Below, piece by piece: positions 18,220 through 26,075 of a stretch of 64,000 nt of DNA. Source of the DNA: Maricaulis sp036231565 (GTDB lineage: Bacteria > Pseudomonadota > Alphaproteobacteria > Caulobacterales > Maricaulaceae); contig JAZAHA010000037.1 in the NCBI GenBank assembly GCA_036231565.1, forward strand, positions 1 through 64,000, written 5' to 3'. Position 1 is the first letter of the stretch; each line of letters starts with the position of its first letter. Below the pieces are notes generated by a model. The model did no database searches. It was not told where the DNA came from and saw only the letters and a list, made by a program, of their open reading frames with translations. A program made the translations under genes and the position numbers.

Positions 18220-18972
18220 ATGACCGGCATGATTTCAACCGAACAGATCCGCAATGCCCTGCCGACCGTCGGCGTCATCCTCGCCGTCGGCACACTGATG
18301 TCGATCCTGGGCCCCTATGACAGCCACAATCTCGGCGTCCCGGGGGTCTGGCTGTACTGGACCGGCCTGATGGCGATCGGCTGGATCAGCGGACGGGTTT
18401 TCACCGCCTGGCTTGAACGGGTCTATCCGGATCTGACCCCGCTTCTTTTAAGCCTGGTCCTGGCAACACTCGTCGCCATCCCGGTCAGCACCGCCGTCAT
18501 AATCCTGCAAGCGGTGATGGGGCCGGCCTTCCGGATCATCCAGCTCCCCATGGTCTATTTCATGGTCTGGGTGGTGTCGGTCGCCGTCACCCTGGTCTCG
18601 GTCTATCTCGAGCGGGCCAGAGAAGGCGAAGGCACGGATAGCGGAACAGCCGCACCCGGGCCGGCGCTGATTGATAAACTGCCGCCCCACCTGCGCCGGT
18701 CGCGCCTTCTGGCCCTGCAGGCCGAGGATCATTATCTGCGTGTGCACACCGAGGCGGGCGACGGGCTGATCCTGATGCGGCTGGGCGATGCCATTGCCGC
18801 CGTCGAAACCCTCGACGGGGCCCGCACGCACCGTTCCTGGTGGGTGGCCCGCGATGCGGTCGAACGGGTCAGCCGCGGCGATGGGCGGGCTACTCTGACC
18901 CTGGCCAATGGCGTCGACGTCCCCGTCAGCCGCACCTATTCCCCGAAACTGCGCGAAGCGGGCTGGTACTGA
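18220..18972 (+). CDS. membrane-anchored LytTR transcriptional regulator
   Basis: A 250-residue protein with about four transmembrane segments (residues 14-32, 41-60, 72-95 and 106-128) followed by a charged linker and a C-terminal LytTR DNA-binding domain (about 157-250) with the features LLALQAEDHYLRVHT, a central SWWVARDAVERV and VSRTYSPKLREAGW. There is no receiver or kinase domain, so it is a one-component membrane regulator. It is divergent from the DUF2141/carotenoid oxygenase operon and is the obvious candidate regulator. A second in-frame ATG at 18229 is possible; neither has a strong ribosome site. Confidence 0.88.
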   Translation: MTGMISTEQIRNALPTVGVILAVGTLMSILGPYDSHNLGVPGVWLYWTGLMAIGWISGRVFTAWLERVYPDLTPLLLSLVLATLVAIPVSTAVIILQAVMGPAFRIIQLPMVYFMVWVVSVAVTLVSVYLERAREGEGTDSGTAAPGPALIDKLPPHLRRSRLLALQAEDHYLRVHTEAGDGLILMRLGDAIAAVETLDGARTHRSWWVARDAVERVSRGDGRATLTLANGVDVPVSRTYSPKLREAGWY

Positions 18973-18976
18973 CCGC

Positions 18977-19816
18977 TCAATGCACCATGAGAATGGCGAA
19001 GCTGGTGCCCTTCAGCAGCGCTGTCGTGTCGTCACGCCCCAGCGCATACTGCCAGCCCGGCGCGCCGAAACCGCCCATCACCAGGAAGTCGATCTTCGCA
19101 GCACCCGCCGCCTCGATCAGCGTGCGCGCCGTCGAGCGATGGTCCAGTGCCAGCGTTTCGGTCGAGGCGGTGACACCGTGCCGGTCGAGATAATTTGCCA
19201 GGCGTGACAGCTGGGCTGCGTCCTCATGATCGGTGCCGGCATGCACCGCCTTCACCGATGAGGCCATCTCGAGCAGAGGCAGCGACCCCGCCACGGCGCG
19301 CGAAGCTTCCAGCGAACCGTCCCAGGCGATCATCGCCTTGTCCAATGGCGCGTCCGGCGCCCGCCCGGCCGGCAGGAGCAGCAGCGGCCGGCCGCTTTCG
19401 CAGGCGGCAATCTTGATGGCGCTCAACTGATGGCGGGCGCTGTCGCCGTCCGGGAGGGCCATGACCACCAGGTCGCTCAGCCGGCCTTCCTGCGCCAGCG
19501 CCGCTTCGGGCAGGCCGACAAACTCGGCAAGACGACCCAGCCGGTTGGCCGGAGCATCGTCGGCGACCCGCTCGAAGGCCTCATGTGCCCGCACGCTGGC
19601 TTCCGCCGCCGCATCGTCCAGCGCTTCCAGCACGGTCTCCATGCCGTAGGTGGAGAAGGTGTCGCCGAGGAAATCGCCACCGGACGCCGCATTGCGGCGC
19701 ACGAACAGCGCGTCCAGGCGTGCGTTATGGCGGATGGCCAGTGCCAGGGCCTGGCGCAGCAGCGGTTCATCCTGCTCGCTGCCCTCGATCACGGTGAGAA
19801 TGCGCTTGATTTCCAT
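18977..19816 (-). CDS. universal stress protein, two Usp domains
   Basis: A 279-residue protein with tandem Usp-like halves. The N-terminal half starts MEIKRILTVIEGSEQDEPLL; the C-terminal half has KAMIAWDGSLEASRAV and ends with the nucleotide-loop-like FLVMGGFGAPGWQYALGRD. The start at 19816 is supported by AGGAGCG, removing a long upstream extension with no similarity. Usp tandem proteins help survive stress or starvation; ATP binding is likely but not proven. It converges with the LytTR gene (5 bases between stops) and lies downstream of a GNAT gene. Confidence 0.85.
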   Translation of the reverse strand: MEIKRILTVIEGSEQDEPLLRQALALAIRHNARLDALFVRRNAASGGDFLGDTFSTYGMETVLEALDDAAAEASVRAHEAFERVADDAPANRLGRLAEFVGLPEAALAQEGRLSDLVVMALPDGDSARHQLSAIKIAACESGRPLLLLPAGRAPDAPLDKAMIAWDGSLEASRAVAGSLPLLEMASSVKAVHAGTDHEDAAQLSRLANYLDRHGVTASTETLALDHRSTARTLIEAAGAAKIDFLVMGGFGAPGWQYALGRDDTTALLKGTSFAILMVH

Positions 19817-19835
19817 GCCACGCTCCTGCGTCAGA

Positions 19836-20375
19836 TCATGATTGCAGACGCGCCCGCCAGTCGGCCGCGTCCTGGCCCCAGAGGTCGACCTCCATGCCGG
19901 GGAAGCCGGCGACTTCGACCCGCCGTCCCAGATTGCGCGAGCCCAGACGCTCGGCCACGCGCTGGCTGGGCGTATTGTCACTATCGATCAGATGCACCAC
20001 ATCGCGCCAGCCCAGGCGGTCGAACACGAAGTCCATACAGGCGGCGCCGGCCTCGGACGCATAGCCCTGACCCCAGCTGTGCCGGTTCAGCGACCAGCCG
20101 ATCTCCGGCTGCGGCCAGCCATGCGGATACCAGGGGCCGACGCGGCCGAGCCAGGTTCCGGTGCCCTTCTCGATCACGCTGAAGAAGCCATAGCCGCGCA
20201 ACTCCCAGTGTCCGACAATGCCGCACAGGGAGCGCCAGACCTGCGCCGGATCCTGCACACCGCCGATAAAACGGGTCACGGTCTCGTCCCCCATGAGCTC
20301 GCACAAGGGCTCGAAGTCCGTCAGGTCGGGCTGTCTCAGGATGAGACGATCAGTTTCAAGAACGGTCTGGGTCAT
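19836..20375 (-). CDS. GNAT-family N-acetyltransferase
   Basis: A 179-residue RimJ/RimL-type acetyltransferase. It starts with VLETDRLILRQPDLTDFEPL and has the mid-domain EIGWSLNRHSWGQGYASEA, in which RHSWGQGYA is the acetyl-CoA loop, then NTPSQRVAERLGSRNLG. The substrate is not predictable. A GTG further upstream (20435) could add 20 residues, but the family N-terminus begins at the chosen ATG. It precedes the Usp gene on the same strand with 19 bases between them, so the two probably form an operon. Confidence 0.82.
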   Translation of the reverse strand: MTQTVLETDRLILRQPDLTDFEPLCELMGDETVTRFIGGVQDPAQVWRSLCGIVGHWELRGYGFFSVIEKGTGTWLGRVGPWYPHGWPQPEIGWSLNRHSWGQGYASEAGAACMDFVFDRLGWRDVVHLIDSDNTPSQRVAERLGSRNLGRRVEVAGFPGMEVDLWGQDAADWRARLQS

Positions 20376-20574
20376 GGACGGAGTCGACGGGCCTGGCGTG
20401 ATCCGGTCAACCGGAAATCCCTCAGATGAATACACGCATTCTTTATGACCGCCCAGAGCGCCACAATGTCACGGGGCGAGGCTACTATGCCGCGCAAACG
20501 GGGCCGGAATGTCCAGGAAACTGGCGTGCCGTTTGCAGGTTATGTCCGGCGAGTAGTTGTTCGAGTTTGGGGCT

Positions 20575-21090
20575 ATGGACGGAAAGCGCAGTCCGGGCAT
20601 TGTGACATTGCTGGTCTACCTGATCGCCGTTTCCAGCCTGGCTGGCGGATTGTCGGGCTGGATCCATGCGACCGGCGCCTTTACCTGGCTGACCGGCCTC
20701 GACGCCCCCCTCTGGGCCCCCGGCTATACGCTTCTCAATCTGATCGGCCTCTTCATCCCCGCCTTCGTGGTCATCGCGCTGTGGATCAACCAGCGCGCCG
20801 GCGCCGGGATGATCCACTGGCTGGCGAGCGGCTTCATCGCGCTCTTCCTGATCGGACTGCCGGCCCAGATCTGGCTGTTCTTCTCGACGCGTGACGTCTC
20901 GCTGGGCTTTGTCGCCGCGCTGGCCATGTGGGTGTTCACGGTGTTTGCCATCTGGGTCGCCGGACGCAGCTCCCGGCCCGCTGGCGTGCTGATGTGGGTG
21001 CCCTTCGCCTGGCAGAGCTTCTTCGTCATTCTCGGCTTCGAGCTGATGCGGCTGAATACCGGCGGCCCGCTGACTGCGGGCGTGCTCTGA
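20575..21090 (+). CDS. TspO/MBR-like membrane protein
   Basis: A 171-residue protein of five hydrophobic segments. Two stretches match the tryptophan-rich sensory protein family: LDAPLWAPGYTLLNLIGLF, equivalent to the conserved W-A-P-P loop of TspO, and VPFAWQSFFVILGFELMRLN, equivalent to the last helix ending with the R-L-N signature. TspO proteins bind tetrapyrroles and in Rhodobacter modulate oxygen-dependent pigment expression. Here the P-P of the usual motif is P-G. A TTG at 20557 could be an earlier start; I chose the ATG with GGGG just before it. It converges with mdh. Confidence 0.65.
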   Translation: MDGKRSPGIVTLLVYLIAVSSLAGGLSGWIHATGAFTWLTGLDAPLWAPGYTLLNLIGLFIPAFVVIALWINQRAGAGMIHWLASGFIALFLIGLPAQIWLFFSTRDVSLGFVAALAMWVFTVFAIWVAGRSSRPAGVLMWVPFAWQSFFVILGFELMRLNTGGPLTAGVL

Positions 21091-21115
21091 CCTCCACGCA
21101 TTGCGGACGTGAAAA

Positions 21116-21141
21116 AGCCGCCGGCCAAGCGACCGGCGGCT
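21116..21141 (-). terminator. intrinsic terminator after mdh
   Basis: AGCCGCCGGCC at 21116-21126 pairs with GACCGGCGGCT at 21131-21141 around a 4-base loop. The one imperfect pair is a G-U wobble on the minus strand, and on that strand the stem is followed by TTTT, so it is oriented for mdh. It also sits after the TspO-like gene and may stop that transcript weakly. Confidence 0.85.
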
Positions 21142-21169
21142 CTGTCATGTCGGTCTGACGCAGAAGCGA

Positions 21170-22132
21170 TCAGCCCAACGACGGCTCCAGGCCCTTGCAG
21201 GCCTCGACGAGGCCCTTCACGGCGTCGACGGAGTTGTCGAACATCGCCTGTTCGTCTTCATTGAGCGAGATCTCGACGATCTTCTCGACACCGCCGGCAC
21301 CGATCACGACCGGCACGCCGACATAGAGATCGTTCTGGCCGAACTGGCCGGTCAGATGCGCAGCGCAGGGCAGGATGCGCTTCTTGTCGCGCAGGTAGGA
21401 GACCGCCATGTCGATGGCGCTTTCCGCCGGTGCGTAGAAGGCCGAGCCCGTGCCCAGCAGCGCGACGATCTCGCCGCCGCCCTTGCGGGTGCGGTCGACG
21501 ATGGCGTCCATCTTCTCCTGGGTCGACCAGCCCATCTCGATCATGTCCGGAACCGGGATGCCGGCGATCGTGGAATAGCGCAGCAGCGGCACCATCGTGT
21601 CGCCATGGCCGCCCATCACGAAGGCAGTGACGTCTTCGACGGACACGGCGAACTCGTCGGCCAGGAAGTGGCGGAAGCGGGCCGAGTCCAGCACGCCGGC
21701 CATGCCGACGACCTTGTTGTGCGGCAGGCCGGAGAATTCGCGCAGCGCCCAGACCATCGCGTCGAGCGGGTTGGTGATGCAGATCACGAAAGCGTTCGGC
21801 GCGTATTTGGCGATGCCTTCGCCGACGGCTTTCATGACTTTCAGATTGATGCCCAGGAGGTCGTCGCGGCTCATGCCCGGCTTGCGCGGCACACCGGCGG
21901 TAACGATGCAAACATCGGCGCCTTCAATGGCGGCATAGTCGTCGGAACCGGCCAGCTTGCTGTCCTTGCCGAAAACCGGGCTCGCCTCGGCGATGTCCAG
22001 CGCCTTGCCCTTGGCAACGCCTTCGGCAATGTCGAACAGGACGACATCGCCCAGTTCCTCGCGCGCGGCGATATGGGCGAGCGTGCCGCCGATCATGCCG
22101 GATCCGATCAGCGCAATCTTGTTTCGGGCCAT
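21170..22132 (-). CDS. mdh: malate dehydrogenase (LDH-like type)
   Basis: NAD-dependent malate dehydrogenase of the TCA cycle, 320 residues and of the lactate-dehydrogenase-like type common in alphaproteobacteria. Motifs: nucleotide loop IGSGMIGGTLAH, substrate loop GVPRKPGMSRDDLL with its arginines, ITNPLDAMV, and the catalytic histidine in FVMGGHGDTMVPL. I start at the ATG 29 codons inside the longest frame because GAGGAG precedes it and the family N-terminus is MARNKIALIG. It stands alone here, with its own terminator. Confidence 0.97.
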   Translation of the reverse strand: MARNKIALIGSGMIGGTLAHIAAREELGDVVLFDIAEGVAKGKALDIAEASPVFGKDSKLAGSDDYAAIEGADVCIVTAGVPRKPGMSRDDLLGINLKVMKAVGEGIAKYAPNAFVICITNPLDAMVWALREFSGLPHNKVVGMAGVLDSARFRHFLADEFAVSVEDVTAFVMGGHGDTMVPLLRYSTIAGIPVPDMIEMGWSTQEKMDAIVDRTRKGGGEIVALLGTGSAFYAPAESAIDMAVSYLRDKKRILPCAAHLTGQFGQNDLYVGVPVVIGAGGVEKIVEISLNEDEQAMFDNSVDAVKGLVEACKGLEPSLG

Positions 22133-22243
22133 GGGGAGAGCTCCTCTTTCGGGATGTTCCAGTGCTGGCCAGCGGTCTAGCGCTGCACGGCGGCTTGGGC
22201 AAGGCGGCGAAAACGTCACACTCGCCCCGCGCGCCCGCTCGCC

Positions 22244-22453
22244 TCACCGTTCCAGCGAGAAAATCTCCTCGACCGGCACCTCCAGCGCGGCGGCAAGTTT
22301 CAGCGCCAGAACGGTCGAGGGCACAAAGACCCGGTTCTCCACCGTGTTGATGGTCTTGCGCGTCACGCCGACCTTTTCCGCCAGCTGGGCCTGGGTCAGA
22401 CCGTGCCTTGCCCGCAGCTCGCGCAGGCGGTTCTCCAGCCCGCCCGCCGTCAT
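22244..22453 (-). CDS. small Xre/Cro-type HTH regulator
   Basis: A 69-residue HTH_3 protein with LRELRARHGLTQAQLAEKV (helix-turn-helix) and GVTRKTINTVENRVFVPS, a recognition helix of the YozG/short-Cro type, and the ending LEVPVEEIFSLER typical of that group. Its ATG overlaps the stop of the upstream membrane-protein gene (ATGA), so the two are translationally coupled. Such membrane-protein/Xre pairs usually repress their own operon; a four-site operator lies just upstream of the pair (see 22912-22966). Confidence 0.9.
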   Translation of the reverse strand: MTAGGLENRLRELRARHGLTQAQLAEKVGVTRKTINTVENRVFVPSTVLALKLAAALEVPVEEIFSLER

Positions 22454-22899
22454 TCGCCCGCCTCCTCGCCGGAGGCCCGGTCCAGCCACAGGAAGGCGAA
22501 AATGGGCACGCACACGCCGGTCACCATCAGAACGCGGATCATGTGTCCGGACGGAATCTCGACAAAGCTCGACGCGCCATAGCCGCCCGCGACCAGAACC
22601 ATCAGCGCGATATAGCCAAAGCGCACCGCTCGCGCCTGGTTGTAGGCAAACAGTTCATCCTCGATCACGGCCTGGGTCCGCGTCTCGGTCACCTTGCCGG
22701 CATAGACCAGAAAGACCCCCATCGCCGCAATAAAGCCGCCAATCCCGACCAGACCGGCGATCAGCACAACGCCGAACGTCGCGGTCGACGGCGGCAGGAT
22801 ATCTTCCAGCCCCTGCATCAGCTGCCAGACCAGGAAGGAGACGGCAGCCAGCCCCAGGCAGCGGTTGCGCATGCGGACCAGTTTGGAAATTTCAGTCAT
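22450..22899 (-). CDS. four-helix membrane protein coupled to Xre regulator
   Basis: A 149-residue protein with a basic N-terminus (KLVRMRNRC) and four hydrophobic segments (about 14-31, 43-66, 94-112 and 118-139), with a charged loop around TETRTQAVIEDELFAYNQAR between the second and third. That loop, holding E/D residues and a tyrosine, is shared by the small membrane proteins usually paired with short Xre regulators. The function of the family is unknown. It is the first gene of a two-gene unit whose second gene overlaps its stop codon. The mRNA start must lie within or near the repeated half-sites upstream. Confidence 0.75.
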   Translation of the reverse strand: MTEISKLVRMRNRCLGLAAVSFLVWQLMQGLEDILPPSTATFGVVLIAGLVGIGGFIAAMGVFLVYAGKVTETRTQAVIEDELFAYNQARAVRFGYIALMVLVAGGYGASSFVEIPSGHMIRVLMVTGVCVPIFAFLWLDRASGEEAGE

Positions 22900-22911
22900 T
22901 GACCCCTCCGT

Positions 22912-22966
22912 GTCACCTCCAGGTTACAAGTTACCTACAGGTGACACGGTGGAACGTCAAGGTTAC
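22912..22966 (-). promoter_or_regulatory. periodic operator upstream of the membrane/Xre pair
   Basis: Four 7-base half-sites lie exactly 9 bases apart and alternate in orientation: GTCACCT (22912), AGGTTAC (22921), GTTACCT (22930), AGGTGAC (22939). All read AGGTNAC on one strand or the other. The outermost pair extends to a perfect 11-bp inverted repeat (22908-22918 with 22939-22949). A fifth AGGTTAC lies at 22960. The cluster begins 13 bases upstream of the ATG of the membrane-protein gene. I infer autoregulation by the Xre protein, with binding that blocks transcription start or the ribosome site. Confidence 0.6.
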
Positions 22967-23000
22967 TTTCCCGGACTTTCGGCAGGGCCGCTGTTTGCGA

Positions 23001-23678
23001 CTAGCGCTTGATCGCCATCAGGATACCGTCCCCCACGGCGGTGAAGGCGCTGTGTACACGGGCATCGTCGCGCACCTTGTCCGCCAGCGCCTTCAGCGCG
23101 GCCGTGTCTGCGTCAGCGGCGACCTTGTCGGGATCGGCGACGTCACCATTCCAGAGCATGTTGTCGAACAGGATCAGCCCGCCGGGCCGCAGAAGGTCGA
23201 GACCGGCCTCGTAATAGGCATCATAGCCGGTCTTGTCGGCGTCGATGAACATCAGGTCGGCGCGTCCGCCGATCTCGCCCTTCAGGGTATCGAGCGTGTC
23301 GCGGGCCTCGCCGATGCGCAGGTCGATGACATCGTCCACACCGGCCACCTCGAAATAGCGGCGCGCGGGCGCAGTGTATTCCTCGGAGTTGTCACAGCCA
23401 TAAAGGCGCGCCGCAGACCCGTGCCGCTCCTTCATCACCAGCGCGGTCGCCAACGCCGAATAGCCGGTAAACACACCGACCTCCACCGCGATCCTGGCAT
23501 CCGTCAACCGCGCGCACATCTGCATGAACGCGCCCTGCTCGGGCGAGATCTGCATGCGCGAGATATCCCCCATCGCATCGGTTTCCCGGCGGCACCGGGC
23601 GAGCACGGCGTGTTCGGGCGGATTGGCGGCCTGGACATAGGTCGCCAGGGTTTCGTCGAGACCGATCGAGCCGGACAT
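23001..23678 (-). CDS. SAM-dependent O-methyltransferase (CCoAOMT/COMT-like)
   Basis: A 225-residue class I methyltransferase of the Methyltransf_3 group. It shows the RMQISPEQGAFMQMCARL start of the fold, the SAM motif I EVGVFTGYSALATAL, the acidic LYGCDNSEEY, the metal-binding MFIDADKTGY, and GGLILFDNMLWNGDV (metal-binding D-N). These enzymes methylate catechol-type hydroxyls using a divalent metal. The physiological substrate is unknown. The gene appears monocistronic; the gap to the Xre/membrane operator is short (about 35 bases). Confidence 0.93.
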   Translation of the reverse strand: MSGSIGLDETLATYVQAANPPEHAVLARCRRETDAMGDISRMQISPEQGAFMQMCARLTDARIAVEVGVFTGYSALATALVMKERHGSAARLYGCDNSEEYTAPARRYFEVAGVDDVIDLRIGEARDTLDTLKGEIGGRADLMFIDADKTGYDAYYEAGLDLLRPGGLILFDNMLWNGDVADPDKVAADADTAALKALADKVRDDARVHSAFTAVGDGILMAIKR

Positions 23679-23738
23679 GGGCGTCTCCTGTTTGCCTGTC
23701 GCAACAGTTAGGAAGGCGTTCCGGTTCCGGCCAGCCCG

Positions 23739-24302
23739 TCAGTCACCCGCGTAATAGTACAATGACATATTCCGGTGCAGGTCTCCGGCGACCTCCATGC
23801 CGCCGGTAAAGCCGGGGCCGGATGCCGGATCGTCGAACACATCCGGATGAAGCATGCCGGAGACCAGGACGGATCCGATCACATCGTCCTCGGCCCGCAG
23901 CTCGAACCGGCCTCGCTCGACAATATAGCTGTCCGCCCGGACCCGGCGGCTGTCAACCGCATATTCCTGACCCAGCTCGTTGAACGCGGTCTCGCCGCCG
24001 ACCGGCCAGAATTCCAGCCAGACCGGAGCCTCATCCGCGGGCTCGCCCGCAGCTTCGAACGCGTCGAACATCATGCTGTCGCCGACGAACATGTGATGCA
24101 GACGCCAGTCGCCAAAAATGCGGCTCTCATCAGCCATGTAATAGCCGAAGGCATCGAACCCCGCCTCGTGCACAAAAAGTTCGGCAGTGGCGCCGGTCTC
24201 CGCGGCGGCCTCCGCGGCCGGTTCGGCCGTTTGTGACGGGCCGCAAGCCACGACCAGGCACAGCCCGGCCAGACCGAAAGTACGTGAAATCGTGCTGCGC
24301 AT
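23739..24302 (-). CDS. lipoprotein of unknown function
   Basis: A 187-residue protein with a type II signal peptide: MRSTISRTFGLAGLCLVVAC, where LVVAC is a good lipobox. This is followed by an Ala/Glu-rich linker and a soluble domain without recognisable motifs (LFVHEAGFDAFGYYMADES, FWPVGGETAFNELGQEY, YAVDSRRVRADSYIVERG). The chosen start has GGGGGAG ahead of it and sets the signal peptide correctly; the longest frame adds 21 residues of no value. It lies 69 bases downstream of zapE on the same strand. No function is assigned. Confidence 0.7.
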   Translation of the reverse strand: MRSTISRTFGLAGLCLVVACGPSQTAEPAAEAAAETGATAELFVHEAGFDAFGYYMADESRIFGDWRLHHMFVGDSMMFDAFEAAGEPADEAPVWLEFWPVGGETAFNELGQEYAVDSRRVRADSYIVERGRFELRAEDDVIGSVLVSGMLHPDVFDDPASGPGFTGGMEVAGDLHRNMSLYYYAGD

Positions 24303-24371
24303 GGCGCTCCCCCGAGGTTGGCTGTCCCGAACTTTGCCACCTGAAGGCGGCTCAGCAAAGCCCAAACAGGC

Positions 24372-25508
24372 CTATTCGGCCGCGTTTTCGACCCGCTCCG
24401 CCGCCAGGTATTCATGTGTGCGCATTTCCATCAGGCGCGAAGCCGTGCGTTCGAACTCGAATGCGCCGTCGCCGGAGGGGTAGAGATCGTCGGGCTCGGC
24501 ATCGGCACTCATCACCAGCTTGGTCCGCGCCTCGTAGAGCGCGTCGATCAGCGTCACGAAGCGCTTCGCCTCATTGCGCTTGTCCGGCGAGAGTTTCGGC
24601 ACGCGGTCCAGCAGCACGGTATGAAACCGCCCGGCAATGGCGAGATAGTCGCCTGCGCCGAGCGGCCGCGCGCACAGCTCGGGGAAGGTGAAGCGCGCAA
24701 CGCCGGCCACCTCGCGCTCGACCACCAGTTCGCGTCCCTGAACGTCCAGCGTACAGCGTTGCGGCGTGGCGCCGGAGGTCAGCCTTTCCCAGGCCAGATC
24801 CATGGCGTGGTCGGCATCGGCGCCGAGCGGGCAATAATAGACCGGCGCGGCCTCGAGCTGGCGCAGGCGGTGGTCGACGCCGCCATCCAGCTCCATCACG
24901 TCGAGCCTGTCCTTCAACAGGTCGATGAAGGGCAGGAAAAGCTGGCGATTGATGCCGTCGCGATAGAGGTCGTCGGGATGCCGGTTCGAGGTGGCAACGA
25001 TCACCACGCCCTCGGCGAACAGGTGTTCGAACAGGCGGCCCAGGATCATGGCATCGGCAATATCGGTGACATGGAACTCGTCAAAGGCCAGAAGGCGCGC
25101 CTCGCTTGCCAGGCTGCGCGCCACCGGCGGAATCGGGTCCTCGCCCGCGCCCTTCACATATTCCGGCTGGCGGCGCCGGTCGGCCTTCGACAGGCTGCGC
25201 CAGCGATTGATGCGGGCATGGGCGCCCTGCATGAATTCGTGGAAGTGAGCCCGGCGCCGGGACGCCACCGGTGCGGTCTCGATGAAGAGGTCCATCAGCA
25301 TGGACTTGCCGCGGCCGACACCGCCCCAGAGATAGAGCCCCTTGGGGCCCGGCTTCGTCTTGCCGAACAGGGTCTTCGCCCCCGGCTTCCAGCCCTCGAG
25401 CCGGCCCGAGAGCGCGCTCAGCGCCGCTGCTGCCCGTTCCTGGTCAGGGTCGGGGTTCAGGCTGCCCGCGTCCACACGCTGGCGCCAGAGATCGAGCGGC
25501 GTTGTCAT
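24372..25508 (-). CDS. zapE: cell division ATPase ZapE (AFG1 family)
   Basis: A 378-residue AFG1-like ATPase, which in E. coli associates with the Z ring. The P-loop is GGVGRGKSM (about residues 62-70), Walker B is LLAFDEFHVTD, and sensor-like TSNRHPDDLYRDG follows. HFHEFMQGAHARIN is the typical family stretch. Length is as expected. In many alphaproteobacteria this gene sits next to mdh and the sucCD block, and mdh is indeed about 2 kb away here on the same strand, with the Xre pair, methyltransferase and lipoprotein between them. Confidence 0.93.
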   Translation of the reverse strand: MTTPLDLWRQRVDAGSLNPDPDQERAAAALSALSGRLEGWKPGAKTLFGKTKPGPKGLYLWGGVGRGKSMLMDLFIETAPVASRRRAHFHEFMQGAHARINRWRSLSKADRRRQPEYVKGAGEDPIPPVARSLASEARLLAFDEFHVTDIADAMILGRLFEHLFAEGVVIVATSNRHPDDLYRDGINRQLFLPFIDLLKDRLDVMELDGGVDHRLRQLEAAPVYYCPLGADADHAMDLAWERLTSGATPQRCTLDVQGRELVVEREVAGVARFTFPELCARPLGAGDYLAIAGRFHTVLLDRVPKLSPDKRNEAKRFVTLIDALYEARTKLVMSADAEPDDLYPSGDGAFEFERTASRLMEMRTHEYLAAERVENAAE

Positions 25509-25555
25509 GGTGCCAAGGCTTGGGTGCTGCGACCGCGAAGGTCAATGGGCAAGGC

Positions 25556-25654
25556 TCAGCCCGCCGGCCAGAGCCGCACCAACGCAAACACACCCAGCAC
25601 CAGCGTCGCCGCAATCGCTGCCCACAGCCAGGCCGGGCGTTCGACCTCACGCAT
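25556..25654 (-). CDS. 32-residue single-helix membrane miniprotein
   Basis: A very short frame, MREVERPAWLWAAIAATL onward, of 32 residues: a charged N-terminus, one transmembrane helix of about 20 residues, then R-L-W-P-A-G. A strong GGAGGGG Shine-Dalgarno stands 6 bases before the ATG, and the start lies inside the end of the thioesterase gene (8-base overlap), so it should be made by coupled translation. The longer frame in phase upstream is only the antisense of the thioesterase frame shifted. No homologue is recalled. The good ribosome site and the hydrophobic helix argue that it is real. Confidence 0.55.
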   Translation of the reverse strand: MREVERPAWLWAAIAATLVLGVFALVRLWPAG

Positions 25655-26075
25655 GGATCCCCTCCAGAGCCTGGCGCATGGCGTCGGGCAGGCTGACCGG
25701 GCGGCGGGTGTCGCGATCGACATAGACGTGGACGAAATGCCCCTGGGCCGCCGGTTCGTCCTCACCCTCGCGGAACAGGCCGATCTGGTAAGTCACCGAA
25801 GAATTGCCGATCCGCGCCACACGCACCCCCGCCTCCACCGTCTCCGGATAAGCCAGAGCCGCGAAATAATTGCAGCCGGTCTCGACGACCAGGCCGATAA
25901 CGCTGCCGCCATGGATATCCAGGCCGGCTTCCTCGATCAGGAAACAGTTCACCGCCGTGTCGAAGAAGCCGTAATAGGCCGCGTTGTTGACGTGACCATA
26001 GATGTCATTGTCGGCCCAGCGCGTCGGGATCGGCCGGAAGCGCGGATAGGCCTTGCGGGCGCGTTTCTCGATCAC
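25647..26075 (-). CDS. acyl-CoA thioesterase (4HBT hotdog family)
   Basis: A 142-residue hotdog-fold thioesterase. TRWADNDIYGHVNNAAYYGFF carries the catalytic Asp and the H-V-N-N helix, GLVVETGCNYFAALAYPETVE is the central strand, and GHFVHVYVDRDTRRPVSLP ends the fold. The start codon is GTG, overlapping the stop of the upstream alcohol dehydrogenase gene (GTGA), so it is coupled. The acyl substrate is unknown. It is the second gene in a three-gene unit with the iron alcohol dehydrogenase and the miniprotein. Confidence 0.88.
   Translation of the reverse strand: MIEKRARKAYPRFRPIPTRWADNDIYGHVNNAAYYGFFDTAVNCFLIEEAGLDIHGGSVIGLVVETGCNYFAALAYPETVEAGVRVARIGNSSVTYQIGLFREGEDEPAAQGHFVHVYVDRDTRRPVSLPDAMRQALEGIHA

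Noticed and set aside
22244..22899. Xre/membrane pair considered as a toxin-antitoxin system
   Set aside because: The membrane partner has four helices and a length near 150, unlike small toxins, and the arrangement matches known autoregulated membrane/Xre pairs instead.
22908..22966. Short regularly spaced repeats considered as a CRISPR array
   Set aside because: Units are 7 bases, alternate in orientation and have no unique spacers or cas genes; they look like an operator.
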